Counted from the stretch's first letter, positions 51,336 through 63,243 are shown. The stretch: 64,000 nucleotides of DNA from Oscarella lobularis (GCF_947507565.1 NC_089175.1:3709733-3773732), one strand, 5' to 3'. The notes: generated from the sequence alone by a model not told the origin. Numbers and translations: made by a program.

Positions 51336-52211
51336 AGTCGATATGCGGCCCCCGGATAGCCTTCGGGGAATCGATTAGACGAGCTATACACTGATTGGGT
51401 GAACGAGCGTTTTGCCCGAGGGCGTGCCTAGAAAATACGTCTTCGCAAGTAGTTTCTTCGCAAAATTATCACTTTTTGACGTTAGTTGAAAACATATGTT
51501 TTAATTCACTGCCACATTGTTTCTGGAAGCTGGTGCAAACAGTTGAACCTCTTCCCTCCCTCCCTTAATTCCTTTCCGCCCCCCAGAATTTCACGGAGTC
51601 CCACGAATTCTTAGAGTTGGGACTCCCACCAGCGAAGTCTCATGACTTCTCATGCACCCACGCGAGACTCGGCGTCATGTTGATGACATCTGCTTACTCA
51701 TTGAATTTACCATTCAAGCCAAGGCACGGGTGAAGGTGGGGACACGGCTCCAGTGTATTCAGACGTAGGTCACGCTAACGAGAACAACCCAGTAGTACTA
51801 CCAACTAATTCTGCTTATTAAACGGCTGGCACAGGCAAGCACTGATGCTGTTCCAGGCGGACGCGTTTTTGTCTCGGAATACAGTGCACGCAATGGTGCA
51901 AAAATCACATGCATAGCAGACACGAATGATGCACTATTGGACATTACTACCACCACAACGTTTAATTAACTGTACACGATGGACTCTTTTGATATGCTGT
52001 ATTAATTAATTAATTGGCTTGTAGGTCCTCCAGGAAGTATGATAACCTATGATGGCTTGGCTAGACCATAGGCAGTTTGAGTAAGTCAAATTGAAAGATA
52101 CTAGCACAAAGCTCACATTAGAAAGACGTAAAAACTACAGTCAGTCAATAAGTCAGTCAGTAAGTCCCGTGTATTCATACGGCAGCTTTTCACTGTAGTT
52201 TGGAACGGCAG
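51336..52211. other. 5' flank of the copy-2 gene, then receptor debris
   Basis: The first 300 bp match 49601-49900. From about 51712 there are receptor fragments (listed separately). 52090-52211 is short repeats of AGTCAGTCAATAAGTCAGTC type. Confidence 0.5.
51712..52075 (+). pseudogene. receptor fragments (tail B, Ig-2, FN3-1)
   Basis: A B-tail piece (SSQGTGEGGDTAPVYSDV.., about 51716-51822) ends in TAA where NPAYQ should follow. An Ig-2 end (about 51893-51970, AKITCIADTNDALLDITT) and an FN3-1 start after an acceptor (about 52025-52075) lie behind it in the wrong order for one gene. No frame is kept. Confidence 0.7.
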
Positions 52212-52586
52212 TTAGTTCACGCCTGTGCCAGCTACTCTATAAGAAGGGTTGTCTGTTGTAAGTGGTGCTGCTGTGCTTTTGCTAATGAAAACCACGTCTG
52301 CATACACAGGAGCCTTTGTTTCCTTTTTGCCTAGGCTTGAATCATATATCGGCGAGGTTGTCACCTTTTCCATTTCAGCAGTGCTTGTAACAGCTTGGCG
52401 TTTTGGCCCACTCTTTGAAGTTCCTAAGTATTCATATTTAAAGAGTTTGACGGTTTTCCAGTGCAACAAGCCTACCCTTGAATGTGCTTTTTCTTGACTT
52501 GTAAAAGCAAACTGCGATGACAGTGAACATAGTCACTATAGCGACGCAAGCACACACAACACTCAATCCTTCATAAACTTAACAAG

Positions 52587-52619
<33 letters not shown>

Positions 52620-53032
52620 GTGCTCAACATCTTTTAAGTACCGTCAGATTTTCCTTCTTTTAGAGTTATCACTCTAATCGCAGTGCTTGTGTCACCTTGC
52701 TCACCAAAATTGTTGGTGACCGTCGCTGTCACAATGTACATTGTATTAGGCGTCAGATTGTCAATCAAAAGTGTCTGCATGTTGCCGCCTTGAGCTTCAA
52801 AGTCTCTTCGTTTATCATTGATGAACACTCTGTAATTGGACACGACAGCATTGTCTCTTCCAGCATCTTGAACGGAATTGAACGCCAGTGTAAAGGAAGT
52901 CACAGTGATGTCTTTCACTTCAGGGTTGGCACTGCCAGGTTGACCTACCAGTGGACGCTATTTTGGTCATTACTAAACTACAGGTACAGAACTGACCAGG
53001 TGGATTGGTACTCATCCTGACAATCGACGAAT
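52212..53032 (-). CDS. receptor 21, 3' part cut by assembly gap (FN3 alpha, tail B)
   Basis: Minus strand. Visible exons: the end of FN3-2 (53032-52997), FN3-3 (52944-52642), TM (52568-52476, VVCACVAIVTMFTVIAVCFY), tail (52423-52212). Splice sites are GT-AG and phase 1. The tail has SPIYDSSLG, APVYADVVFIS and NPSYRVAG, ending GVN. The gene runs into the N gap at 53033. Past the gap (53233 on) there is no receptor sequence, so the Ig head must lie in the gap or be lost. The FN3-3/TM intron holds an (AAAT)n run. Confidence 0.75.
52587..52617. repeat. (AAAT)n microsatellite
   Basis: In the FN3-3/TM intron of receptor 21, the same place as 22011-22041 in receptor 6. Confidence 0.85.
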
Positions 53033-53232
53033 NNNNNNNNNNNNNNNNNNNNNNNNNNNNNNNNNNNNNNNNNNNNNNNNNNNNNNNNNNNNNNNNNNNN
53101 NNNNNNNNNNNNNNNNNNNNNNNNNNNNNNNNNNNNNNNNNNNNNNNNNNNNNNNNNNNNNNNNNNNNNNNNNNNNNNNNNNNNNNNNNNNNNNNNNNNN
53201 NNNNNNNNNNNNNNNNNNNNNNNNNNNNNNNN
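53033..53232. other. assembly gap, 200 N
   Basis: Exactly 200 N, which looks like a placeholder of unknown true size. It interrupts receptor 21. Confidence 0.98.
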
Positions 53233-54225
53233 TCAAATCAAACTGAAATTCTTAGAACGCAATAGATAAATTAATTAATAAACGCAGATGGTCAGCTTGA
53301 CGTAGCCTGAGCTCTTGGCAATATACCATAAACAGTACAAACACTATGAACAAACTGCCATTTTGCGTAACGTCCTGTACTGGTATGTGACAGAATTTTT
53401 CAATAATATGAAGTTTAAGAGTGACTTTTTCTTTGCACCGCTTGCTTCTGTACCAGTTTGGGTAATCTCGTTGCTATATTTAGTTTTATGGCCACTAAAG
53501 CAAACCCAAGAAATGCATTTTCATGCACTAAACAGCCTAATTGCTTAGCAAAGTAACTCTTTTTCAAGCTGCTTTTGAAAATCGTCTCAAATACCTTACA
53601 GAAAATTCAGAATATCCGTTTAGAAACGGATTTGGGCTTTGCAAACGGAATAACTGGTGTCCGAACACGGAGGTGCGATGTCGGTATATTCGTCGATTTT
53701 TAGCATGCGATAGACTAGACCATTTGGCTAAAGCTTTACTGCGTTCGAAAGCTCTATGATAGAGGATTTTGTGAAAAAAAATTCTAGGCGAAACATTAAA
53801 ATTTGAATGAGCTACGCATACGTGTCCGAAAGCGATACTGTTGTCCGAAAGCGGAGGATTTGACCTGCGCGCGCTAATCTTCTCATAAAATCATGAGGGT
53901 TTGGTCTATTGATTCGCGCTCTGGCACATCTTCCTGGCAGGGATTGGGCTTTCAAATGCGCCATAGGAAGCCAGAATCGGTTCGCTAGATTTGCTGTGCG
54001 AGCGTCCGAAATCGCAGAATGTCCGAAAGCCGAGGTCCTACTCTAATAGAGATCGGACACCGTGCTAAGGGTGTTCGGGGATCACATGATGGCTAACAAC
54101 GGGCCATCATTATCTAGTCTAGTTAGAGAGGGTGTTCGGGGATCACATGATGGTTCGCAAAAGGCCATCATTATCCAGTAGCCTAGTTGAATTTCCCGGA
54201 TTTAGGTGCGGTCCCCTACAAGGAA
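53233..54225. other. 1 kb without gene, with short repeats
   Basis: AT-rich, then repeated words GTCCGAAAGC/GTCCGAA (53658, 53822, 53843, 54004, 54020). Ends in a 56-bp direct repeat and the start-proximal box of receptor 22 (54190-54214). No coding region recognised. Confidence 0.5.
54069..54188 (+). repeat. 56-59 bp tandem duplication with internal hairpins
   Basis: 54069-54124 and 54130-54188 both start GGGTGTTCGGGGATCACATG and each contains GATGG..CCATC arms that can pair. Confidence 0.8.
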
Positions 54226-56500
54226 ATGTTTCGGTGGTGCTGTCTTTTTGGTACGTTGTGTTGTATCTTTAACCGACTAGACTGATTTTGTAGCTATCGC
54301 CTACATCGGTGTGCGATCGACCGGTCAAATAACGATCGATCCGTCTGGAATTCTTCGGCAGGAGCAGGGAACACAGGTGTCTCTTCGAAGCGACGCTCCG
54401 ATAGCAGGAGATGCAATGATAGAATACAACGAAAACGAGATCATGACGATACTTCCTAACCGTCCGATTGGTGCCCAACGGAATGTTTCCTTTCCGCCAT
54501 TTAGAGCATCCACAACACTTGTCGGTGGAAATTCCTCCCATCGGTTTTACAAAATCGATATTGTGTTGCTCTCTGTATACAATGGTGCTTCTATTCGCTT
54601 TGTTGTCACAGCTCTTCTTACAGGCAACAGGTCCTACTCGCCGTTTGTCAATTTGACAGTTTTGTGTAAGACATATATGGAAATGAATAGTGTTTGTTGT
54701 GTTTTTATCAATGTATTATGCAGTTCCTCCATGCTGTAGCGTGTCCCAGCTTCAGCATGAAGCTCGAAATGCCACAGACTTCGTGATTCCTCCTTTGAAC
54801 TGCAGTGAAATTATTAACAATGTTGGAAATCCGACAGTAGCGAGAATTATTTGGACCATTACTTCTAAATCGGAGTGTGTGGGAAGGCCAACGGGAAGTG
54901 TTGATAAATTATATACTTTCAATCTGTCTGACAATTTGAGAAACTGCAACAACGCAAACATCACTTGTAGAGCAACAAACGAAGTGGGCTCTACTACAAA
55001 GTTGTGCACAATGATTTTCAATTGTGAGTTGTTGTATGATGCTACAGTATCATGTTGATGGAAATAATTAGACGTGTTCTAGCCGTTCCTGGAATACCCA
55101 GAAAACCACTGCAAGGACAGCCAACACCTCTTGCTAATGGAATCATTATTGCATGGCAAGCACCCATAGACGACGGAGGCTTTATTATAATTGGCTACAA
55201 ATATGACGTTATTGGCGAAACGGGCTCAATGGTTCTTTCTGCAAATGTACCGAGCACTACCACGAGCGCTAGAATTTCCGGTCTAAGAGTTGCAGAATCA
55301 TACAATTTCACCGTATCGGCTGTGAACGTTTTGGGAAGAAGTTCTCCTCTCACAATCTCATTTCAATCACCTGACGGTAAGCTGTTAGTTCTGTAGTTCA
55401 TGCTTAGCTGACCTAATTAATGCACCTGCAGTTCCGAGAGCAGTGACCAGTGTTCGAACTCGAACAGTCAATACTTCGTCAATAGCAATTTTTTGGTCAC
55501 TTCTAATGATTGATATGTCAGTTGATTTGGAAGTGACTAATTACACTATTCGTATTGTAAATGGAACAGCTAATCAAAGCAAGACAGTTCCTTCAGATAC
55601 AACCACAGTGACATTCTCGAATCTTCCTTCTGGATCATACTTCAACTTCAGCGTATATGCAATGAATGGAGTTAAAGGAGAAAGTCCTCGTGAAAAATTC
55701 ATCACAGGAATGACAAATCGCGAAGGTATTCACAATGTCCTTTTATTGTTGTCATCGCTAAGGTGATGTTTACAGGTACGCCGGGTACACCAGTAACGCC
55801 TACAGCTGAGTCAGTGACGCCCAACTGCGTTACACTGAAATGGCAGCCTGTTGATGCTGGCGGAGATGCCTTTGTAATTGAGCAATACACTGTCATATAC
55901 TCCATTCAAGGCAACACTGCTGCAAAAGAGGACGTGAAGACAGTATCACAAGAAGAACGTCAACTTCCAGATGTAAAACACGTCATATGTGGCCTAACAC
56001 CAGAAACAAACTACACGTTTCGAGTTGTTGCACAAAATGGAGAACGTCGGGGAAAACCAAGTGAAAGTGTTACAGCAACTACAGCTGCTGAAGAAGGTTA
56101 GTGTTTCTTTGTGTTAGAGTAGCAACGCTTATGTGTAGCACAGGCTCTTCTTCCGTTTTGGGTCTGGCTTTTGGATTATCGTTGGGTATAATTGCAGGAG
56201 TGAGTTTTGTTATTCTTGTTTACTTCTGCTGTCGAAAACAAAACGAAATAGGTGATGTGAACTGCACATAGATTCTCTGCTATTTTATTAGCCTTTTCTC
56301 TAGAGAAATCGACTCGCGATTCAAAGGCAGATGCAGCAGAAATGAAAAGGGTAACAACGTCGCCAATTTATGATTCAAGCCAAAGCACAGGCAAAGGTGG
56401 CGCCACGGCTATTTACGCAACTCCCGTCAACGAGAACAAACCAGCGCGACTTACAACAAAGAATCCTGCTTATCAGACGGCTGGTACAGGCAAGCACTGA
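54226..56500 (+). CDS. Ig/FN3 transmembrane receptor 22 (head II, FN3 beta, tail B variant)
   Basis: 636 aa. Exons: 54226-54250 (leader MFRWCCLFG), 54294-54665 (Ig-1), 54724-55023 (Ig-2), 55083-55376, 55432-55725, 55776-56096 (FN3 x3), 56144-56251 (TM, LAFGLSLGIIAGVSFVILVYF), 56304-56500 (tail, TGA 56498-56500). All GT-AG, phase 1, sum 1911 nt in frame. Ig-1 has no B/F cysteines. The tail has SPIYDSS and NPAYQTAG, but the middle motif is shortened (TAIYATPV in place of APVYADVTPV), so the YxxV site is lost. The start-proximal box ends 11 bp before the ATG. Confidence 0.9.
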
Positions 56501-56924
56501 TGCATATGCTCAACTACTGAAACTATTTGTGTTTTTCGTTCTTTCTGATTTTGTGTCTTTTTAGTGGATGACTCTGATCAACGCTTTTGCTTTCAATATA
56601 AGTTTTAGACATACGGGCGCCACAAAGGCGAGTTACGATGTGTGAGGCTTCTTGATTGACCTAGCCCACGTATGAAAAGAAAGCTTATGCCACCCCCAGA
56701 AGGGCCAATTGAGTGGTCTTATCAATCGTTTCAATTTAGCGCCCTGTAGGCCTAATTTCATTCTTAGCTTTTATTTCTACTCGTAAGCTCTATAAAAGAC
56801 GACTATGCTCGATTCTTATATCTACTGCACGTACGCTGAAATGAAACAAAAATCCTACGTCACACAGAAAGACCTAGCGAATGAATTCATTGTATCGCTG
56901 AATTCTTGAACAGCTGCTGTCCAC
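56501..56924. other. 3' flank of receptor 22, then C-tail debris
   Basis: 56540-56655 is the conserved flank found at 27092-27338, cut off before any leader. At 56685-56718 the end of a C tail (CTTATGCCACC..GGGCCAATTGAGTGG) survives, followed by degenerate convergent-unit sequence. A C-tail gene that once faced receptor 23 has been deleted. Confidence 0.65.
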
Positions 56925-59174
56925 TCAGTAAACACCAGCTACCTGATACGAAGGATTATTTGTCATCTGTGATGCTGCAGTGCTTTGGCTGATGGGAGCC
57001 ACGTCTGCATACAGCGGAGCCGTTGTCTTCTTTTTTGAATCATACATCGGTGACGTAGTCACCCTGGTCATTTCTATAGCGGTTCCACGTTTAGAATGGC
57101 TTTCCAAAGTTTTTGAGCAATCTAAAAAAGCGTTTTAAAGGTTTTGATTTCTCAATGCACACAAATCTACCTTTGCTTCTGCCTCTTCTTAATTTTGAAA
57201 AGCAAATTGCGATAATAATAAAAATAAATGCTATAGCGCAGCAAGCAACTGCAATAGAAACGATGATGCCAACACCCAATCCTTCACAAAATTGAAAATA
57301 GATAAAGAATTGTTAGTATTGCGACGTACCGTCAGATACACCGTCGTCTGCCTTTAGAGTTGTCACCGAAATAGCAACGCTGATGTCTCCTTCCTCACCC
57401 AAATTGTTAATGACCGTCACTGTCACATTGTACATTGTATTAGAGGTCAGATTGTTAATCAAAAATTCAATTTTTTCATTTTCATTTTTAGATACAAATT
57501 CTCTTCGCTGTTCGTTGATGCACACTCTGTATTTCGCTACGGTGGCTTTGTCTCTGCCAGTATCTTGAACGGAATTGAACATCAGCGTAAAAGAAGTTGT
57601 AGTGACATCTTTTACGATGAAAGTGACACTGCCAGGTTGACCTATCACAATAGACACGATTCACTACAGTATTAGTCATTACTACTGTATCAGCTAGAAC
57701 TGACCAGATGGATTGGTGCTCATCATGACACTCGACGAGTTTTCACGTATCCCTACTGAGTTGTCTGCTTCCACAATAATTGCATACGTTGTGTTTGATC
57801 CCAGACCAGTTACTGTAATTGGAAGACTAATGGAGCCTTGGCTGCCACTTATACCATTCCCTACATAGTATACAGTGTATCCGCTGCTAACGAAATGTGT
57901 AGCTGTTCAGCATGTAACTTGAATTGAAGTTCGTGTTGTTGCACCTTGAATTGGCATTGTACACTTTCCTAGAGCGATTACTGATTGCGTCACAATCTCA
58001 TTTTTATTTTTCACTTACTGGTAGGAATTATTTCACGAATTTCACATATTTTTCCCAAACCAAGAACGTTAACCGCCGAAACAGTGATCACCAGTTGATC
58101 ACCATCATTCACAAAAGTGTTTGCCTTCAACAAAGATCCTTGTGCCCAATCAATCGACTTGCCATTGGCAGACAAATTGTAATCAGTCACCGGGAATCCT
58201 CCGTCGTCCTGAGGTTCATTCCAACTGAACGATGCAAATGGCCTGATCAAGCCATCATAGCTGCAGTTCAAGTCTCCCGGTGAGCCTACAAATATACCTA
58301 ATGGTTATCCGGAAAATGATGTTTCTCTAAACAGATTTTACTTCTAATGATTAAGTGAAACGTTCTCGTAGTTTTCTCCAGTGACGCATCTTTTGTGTCT
58401 GCTATGCAAGTGATATTAGCAGAATTGCACTGTCGTGAAATTGAATTAATAGTATAGTATTGATTGGCATCTCCTGATGGCATTCCGTTGCAGCCTGGTG
58501 TTGGAATCCAGGAAATCATTGCTGGAGGATTTCCTCTATCGCGTATAATGTCTGAACAGTTCAATTGCAAAAGCGTTGGCCTCTCAGTTGTATTTTTCTG
58601 AACTGTAGTCTTAGAAACGTTGCAGCACGGAGAAGCTGAGAGAATTACCTTCAAAAAGGATCGTACGCGCCAAAATCGACTTACACAATACTGTTAGATT
58701 CAAGAACTGTGAGTAGATCCTGGAATTACCAAAAGTTATACCGACGACGCGGATAGCTGCACCATCGTATTGAGACAGCATAGTGAAATTGAATTGGAAG
58801 AGTCGATGAGTCAGATTTCCACCGAGACCCTCGGTAGATACTTTGAACGGTCCAATTACGAAATTCATTTTCGCACTCAAAGTAACAGAAGGTGCAGCGT
58901 CGGCTTCTTTTCCATTATAGACGATTTTTGCCTCGGAGAACGATCCCGCATAGGTGCCCCGAACAAGGATACCTACACCCTCTTTGGCCCGGAGAATTCC
59001 AGACGGACTAATCTTCACTTCCTGCTGATCAATCCATCGAATAAAAACGTAGACAACTATACAAAAATTACGTCAGCCTAGTACACCCCCACCTCCATAC
59101 TGAGAACTAGTCACGAGCTGCAGGGTCAGGGGGTAACACAATTCCACACCTAAGAGACAGCTCCACCGAATCAT
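56925..59174 (-). pseudogene. receptor 23 with a single nonsense codon (head II, FN3 alpha, tail B)
   Basis: Minus strand. Exons: 59174-59150 (leader MIRWSCLLG), 59056-58685 (Ig-1), 58635-58342 (Ig-2), 58285-58019, 57968-57705, 57641-57330 (FN3 x3), 57281-57171 (TM), 57121-56925 (tail). All GT-AG, phase 1, sum 1842 nt, a multiple of three. The only lesion is TGA at 57909-57907 in FN3-2, where receptors 10 and 12 read CCA (VTCP). The rest, including SPMYDS, APLYADV and NPSYQVAG, is intact. If transcribed, the product would stop after FN3-1 and be secreted. It could be a null allele, a recent loss, an edited codon or a sequencing error. Confidence 0.82.
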
Positions 59175-60115
59175 TTTTCGAACCACACTCCACCCAAATC
59201 CGGGAGCTTCGCAATGCTTTTGTTCTTTTTTGCAGCTTCTCAGGCGAGGCTAGGTGCTTTCAACTCATGAAGTCAACGCGGGTTGACGTTCAAAGCATCT
59301 TGGCCTTCACCGCTTTTGTTATTCCAGGTCAGTAGCTCTAGTCTACTCACTCGCGTGTCAGGCCGATAGGAATGGATTTATCGTGACGTGCGAGCTCACC
59401 TCGCCTCGGAAGCACGACCAGCTGGTCGCTGTATAGGATTCGTCTCGATGAACGAGGGCATAAATGCCGAGAGAAAGAGTATTCTTACTGAAGGGGTCGG
59501 TAAAGATGAGGTCAGGAAGCCACTGGTGTTATAGATCATATAATAACTGACTGGAATGATGACTTCGAGTGCATTTCCCGCACCACAAGTTGAAAGTTCA
59601 CTTCAGATCACAGTTGGTCGCTATTGAAGTACTCATCGCCCAGTAAATATGTCTCTTGATCATAGATCTACATCATGTCTTGCTACCTTCCGGCTGAGAA
59701 TCTGATTTCTTCCTAATCTGCAGCTACCTTTCCGCCATATCTATGCTTCCGCTTCTCATCAAACGATATTCATAAGCGCAGAAGCGTCGTCAATCGAAAC
59801 GCGAATCGAAACGCCAAGCGATCGAGCCCAACCACTCGAGAGAGATCGCGGATCCGACCGCTCCCAAAGGCTTCAACGGAGCTCGCGTACGAAGATTCTG
59901 GCGACGTACTTCATCAGCGAGAGCGTAAGAATCATATGCCACTCCTGGAAGCGGAAGTGTCTAATTCTTAGACTTTGTTTTACTCGCGTCATTTCGGTGT
60001 CAGGAGACTTTGATGGCTTTGTTTCTAAGACGAGACGAGAGTTGTGTCTTATCTGTCTTATTTCTGTCTTATTTGTGTTTGTTACCGTGCGTTACGATCT
60101 TTTCGGTTTCAACTC
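59175..60115. other. rearranged spacer with leader and tail relics
   Basis: 59184-59206 is the start-proximal box of receptor 23. At 59214 an ATG leader of receptor-13 type (MLLFFFAASQ) survives without a gene. 59265-59345 is a copy of the receptor-24 leader (MKSTRVDVQ..) followed by a broken piece of its first Ig (59357-59410). 59880-59965 is a degenerate C tail (YEDSGDV..QRERK). No intact gene. Confidence 0.65.
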
Positions 60116-62338
60116 ATGAAGTCAACGTGGGCTCACGCTCAAAGTATCTTGGCTGTCACCGCTTTTGTTATTCCGGGTCAGTACAGCTCTAGTCTACTCG
60201 CTTGAGCCTACACAAGCCGGGGAACGATAACATGTCATTTTTTTTTCAGTTTTCGGATCTCTTCCGCCGAATTGGCTTCGATATCCCGAACCGACCTTCG
60301 CGCGCAAGGGCGATCGCGTGTCGTTTCAGTGTCAGGTCGATGGGAATGGATTTCTCGTGCGAGTTCAAGTTCAACTCGCCGACGGATCGACGCCGACCGT
60401 CAATAACGTATCCGGCGACTGGATGATCCATTTCGCTCCCAATCAACTGGTCACCGTGACGATTTTGAGCTTCTCGGAGCGAACAGAGGGTTTCTACTAT
60501 TGCATTGGAATCAATCCTAGTAATCCGAACAAGGATTTGATCGGGCCGAGAAGATCTTTTACCGTAGCGGGTGAGATGATTATCAACTCCAAATAATAAT
60601 TAGAACCTCAACATTTAGTTGCTCCGTCGCCCCAGTTGTTGCCTCCCTTGGTCGTCGTCGTCGCGGAAAATGACGCAGCAAGCGTCACATGTGCATTCAA
60701 GGGTGTGCCAGCGCCGAGCGTCACTCTCTACAGGGCTACCAAGAAACTTGCGATGAAAGACAGCGGCTTACTCACGTACGTGTTTGCAAACGCACAACTC
60801 AGCGACGACGATAATTATCAGTGCGTTGCCGTCAACGTGGCCGGAAGCAGCAAGAGGACGTTCAAACTCTCTGTGGAATGTAAAAGAGTCGGGTTTTTTC
60901 GCATTCCTTTTAATTATTGAGGGCTGTTCTCATAGATAAACCGAGGATTGTAACGACGACGCACGCTACGACTAGCGTTGTAAAAGGGATGCCCGCAATT
61001 TTTCATTGCATTGCCCTCGCGTTGCCAGCGTCCGTCTATTTTTGGTTACACAATGGGACGGCCATTCGTAGAACCGTCGTCTCTAAGAACGTAATACTAT
61101 TGGTGGTGATGGTTCTTTCGTTGAATGACACGGGAAATTACTCGTGCATTGCAACGAATTCGCTCGGCGAAGATCGTCGAGATTTTCAATTGTTAATGAA
61201 AGGTGAGACGGCCGCACTGGCGTTGGCCGGGCGGGGTTCAATTAATTAACGAACATGTACTGTAGTACCTCCGGGACCACCAAGCCAACCCTACGCAGTT
61301 CAAATTGGAAGCCACCAGGTCACTATCACTTGGGATCCTGGATTTGACGGGCACGGAACGATATCTGAATACAAAGTTCAGTATCAGAAGGGGAACAGCA
61401 ATCATTGGACGAAAACACGTGTTCGGGAACCGTCGGCAACTTTGACTGGCTTGGCTCCGAATGAGCCCTATTACTTTAGAATCAAGGCGGTAAATGAAGC
61501 GGGGAATAGCTCTTCAGGCCCACAATCAGACAAAGTTATCACTCACCCTATTGGTAAGAGCACCGTGTATTGTCATGCAGTTTCTTATTGCCTCTCCTCA
61601 GCTCCTCCTAAAGTTGAAAGGGTCTATGTAAGCAATGTCAAGCCAACGCTATTTTCTGTTTATTGGCAGGTGATAAACTTATGTTTGACTAGAAGAGTTG
61701 CATTAATCGGATTATCCTTCATTTTCAACCAATTTATAGGCTCCTCGTGATTTGAACGCAAGTCATGGCGAAATTCGAAGCTACACCGTTCGCTACTATG
61801 CAAGCAGCGCCGGCATCGCCTCGGCGAAATATCATAACGCGACGGGCAACGCAACGACTGCCGATCTCACAGGTCTTGCCAGGGAAACAGGCTACATCGT
61901 TGATGTGGCTGCCTCGAATAGAATGTTCACTGGTCCATACAGCGACTCTGCTCTTGCGAAAACTGCCGGCACAGCAGGCGAGCTTTCAAAAGTCCGACTC
62001 TCAAGCTCTCATCTTATTTGTAGGACTAAGTGGCGGTGGTGCTGCAGGCATTGCGGTAGGCTGTGTGGCTCTCGTAGCTATACCTATCGCAGTTTTTGTT
62101 TTTTGTTTAAAGTCAAAAAAGGGCGGCAAGGGTAAGCTTTTTGCACACATGGAAGTGGGGGTAGTTTTTGGACCGTTTTCTTTACATCTCAGAATCGTCG
62201 AGGGCTTCTTCGCAAGATAACACTACAAAAGAAATGACCAAAGGCTCACTCTATGCAGAGGTGGTTACTATGAGCAAAGTCGCTTACGAACCAGTTCGGC
62301 TGGCTTCCAGTTCTGCCTATCAGTCGAGCCAAAGGTAA
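60116..62338 (+). CDS. 3xIg-2xFN3 transmembrane receptor 24 with ITIM tail
   Basis: 585 aa. Exons: 60116-60176 (signal), 60250-60570, 60619-60879, 60936-61202 (three Ig), 61266-61553 (FN3-1), 61602-61669 and 61740-61977 (FN3-2 split by a phase-0 intron), 62024-62131 (TM), 62193-62338 (tail). Sum 1758 nt in frame. Ig-2 and Ig-3 are canonical I-set (C..D.G/DNY.C: DDDNYQC, NDTGNYSC); Ig-1 has FQC..FYYC. FN3-1 has VTITWDPG and YYFRIKAVNEAG. TM is IAVGCVALVAIPIAVFVFC. The tail has GSLYAEV, a canonical SxYxxV ITIM, then VAYEPV and SAYQSS. Exon 7 ends in a GC donor (CAG|GCGAGC). It differs in architecture from the other receptors and may be an older relative or a partner. Confidence 0.88.
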
Positions 62339-62935
62339 AACTTCGAGCAGCTGATGCACTTCCCTGCACGCTTTGGCATTCAGCCGTCTTTAATAGTTCT
62401 TTGCATTCTCCGCAGGGAGCCTGCAGCGAAGCATCTGTAGTTTAGAGAAAAGTAGTCAAAGCGCTTCCTCCTAGGCGGAAAGGGAAGAACGCACGGGCCT
62501 CGTGTGTAGGTAGCAGGCTAGGAGAACGTTGATAATACAACAGTATCGAATGCAGGGCTCGACTTGACGGCTAAAGCAGCCTGAAGTGTAACGTAATTAG
62601 AAAGTCCACTCAAGGCATTTACGTTACGAAAACATGTCCGTACTGAAAGGATTGGTTCAAACGTGGCCACATTCGCTCATACGGTTTTGTCTGCCAGTAG
62701 CGGTAATTCCATTTGCGGGAAGTGCAAGAATGCATGTCACTTCAAGTTAGCGACGTCAGTGTCAACTCGGCGTCCTGAGAGACTGATGTTTCGCTGAATA
62801 GCTCTGCAGGTTAGGCTAAAGTACTTAACAAATTAGCGTGCTTTTGTGACCGCACGACCTCGGTGCTTTCAGCGTCGCGGTTCAAGAATCTGCTCCGAAT
62901 GGCATATATTTGAGATCGATCTCTCAGCTCTTCAG
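62339..62935. other. 600 bp without gene
   Basis: 3' flank of receptor 24 and unique sequence. No coding region, repeat or receptor fragment recognised. Confidence 0.5.
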
Positions 62936-63243
62936 TGTAGTGGTTGCGTACTTCTGCTGTTGTCGAAAAAGAAAGAAAACGGGTAAAGTAGGCTGCATAT
63001 TGGCTTGCTATTCCATTCGCTATCTCTTTAGAAAACTTGACTCACGGTTCAAGGGCTGCTCCCGATGCAGCAGAAATGAAGCAAATGACAAGGTCGCCTA
63101 TTTACGATTCAAACCAAGGCACAGGCAAAGGTGGCGTCACGGCTCCAGTTTACGCAGACGTAACTCCCGTCAACGACAACAATCCTGTGTTACTTACAAC
63201 AACGAATCCCGCTTATCAAACAGCTGGTACAGGCAAGCAGTGA
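62936..63243 (+). pseudogene. orphan TM/tail exons (tail B)
   Basis: Homology to receptors 8 and 14 begins abruptly inside the TM exon (VVAYFCCCRKRKKTG, donor at 62984), followed by the normal 48-bp intron and an intact tail exon 63034-63243 (SPIYDSNQ, APVYADV, NPAYQTAG, TGA 63241-63243). No Ig or FN3 exons precede it. It is the left end of a segment duplicated with the flank and the next gene head. Confidence 0.8.
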
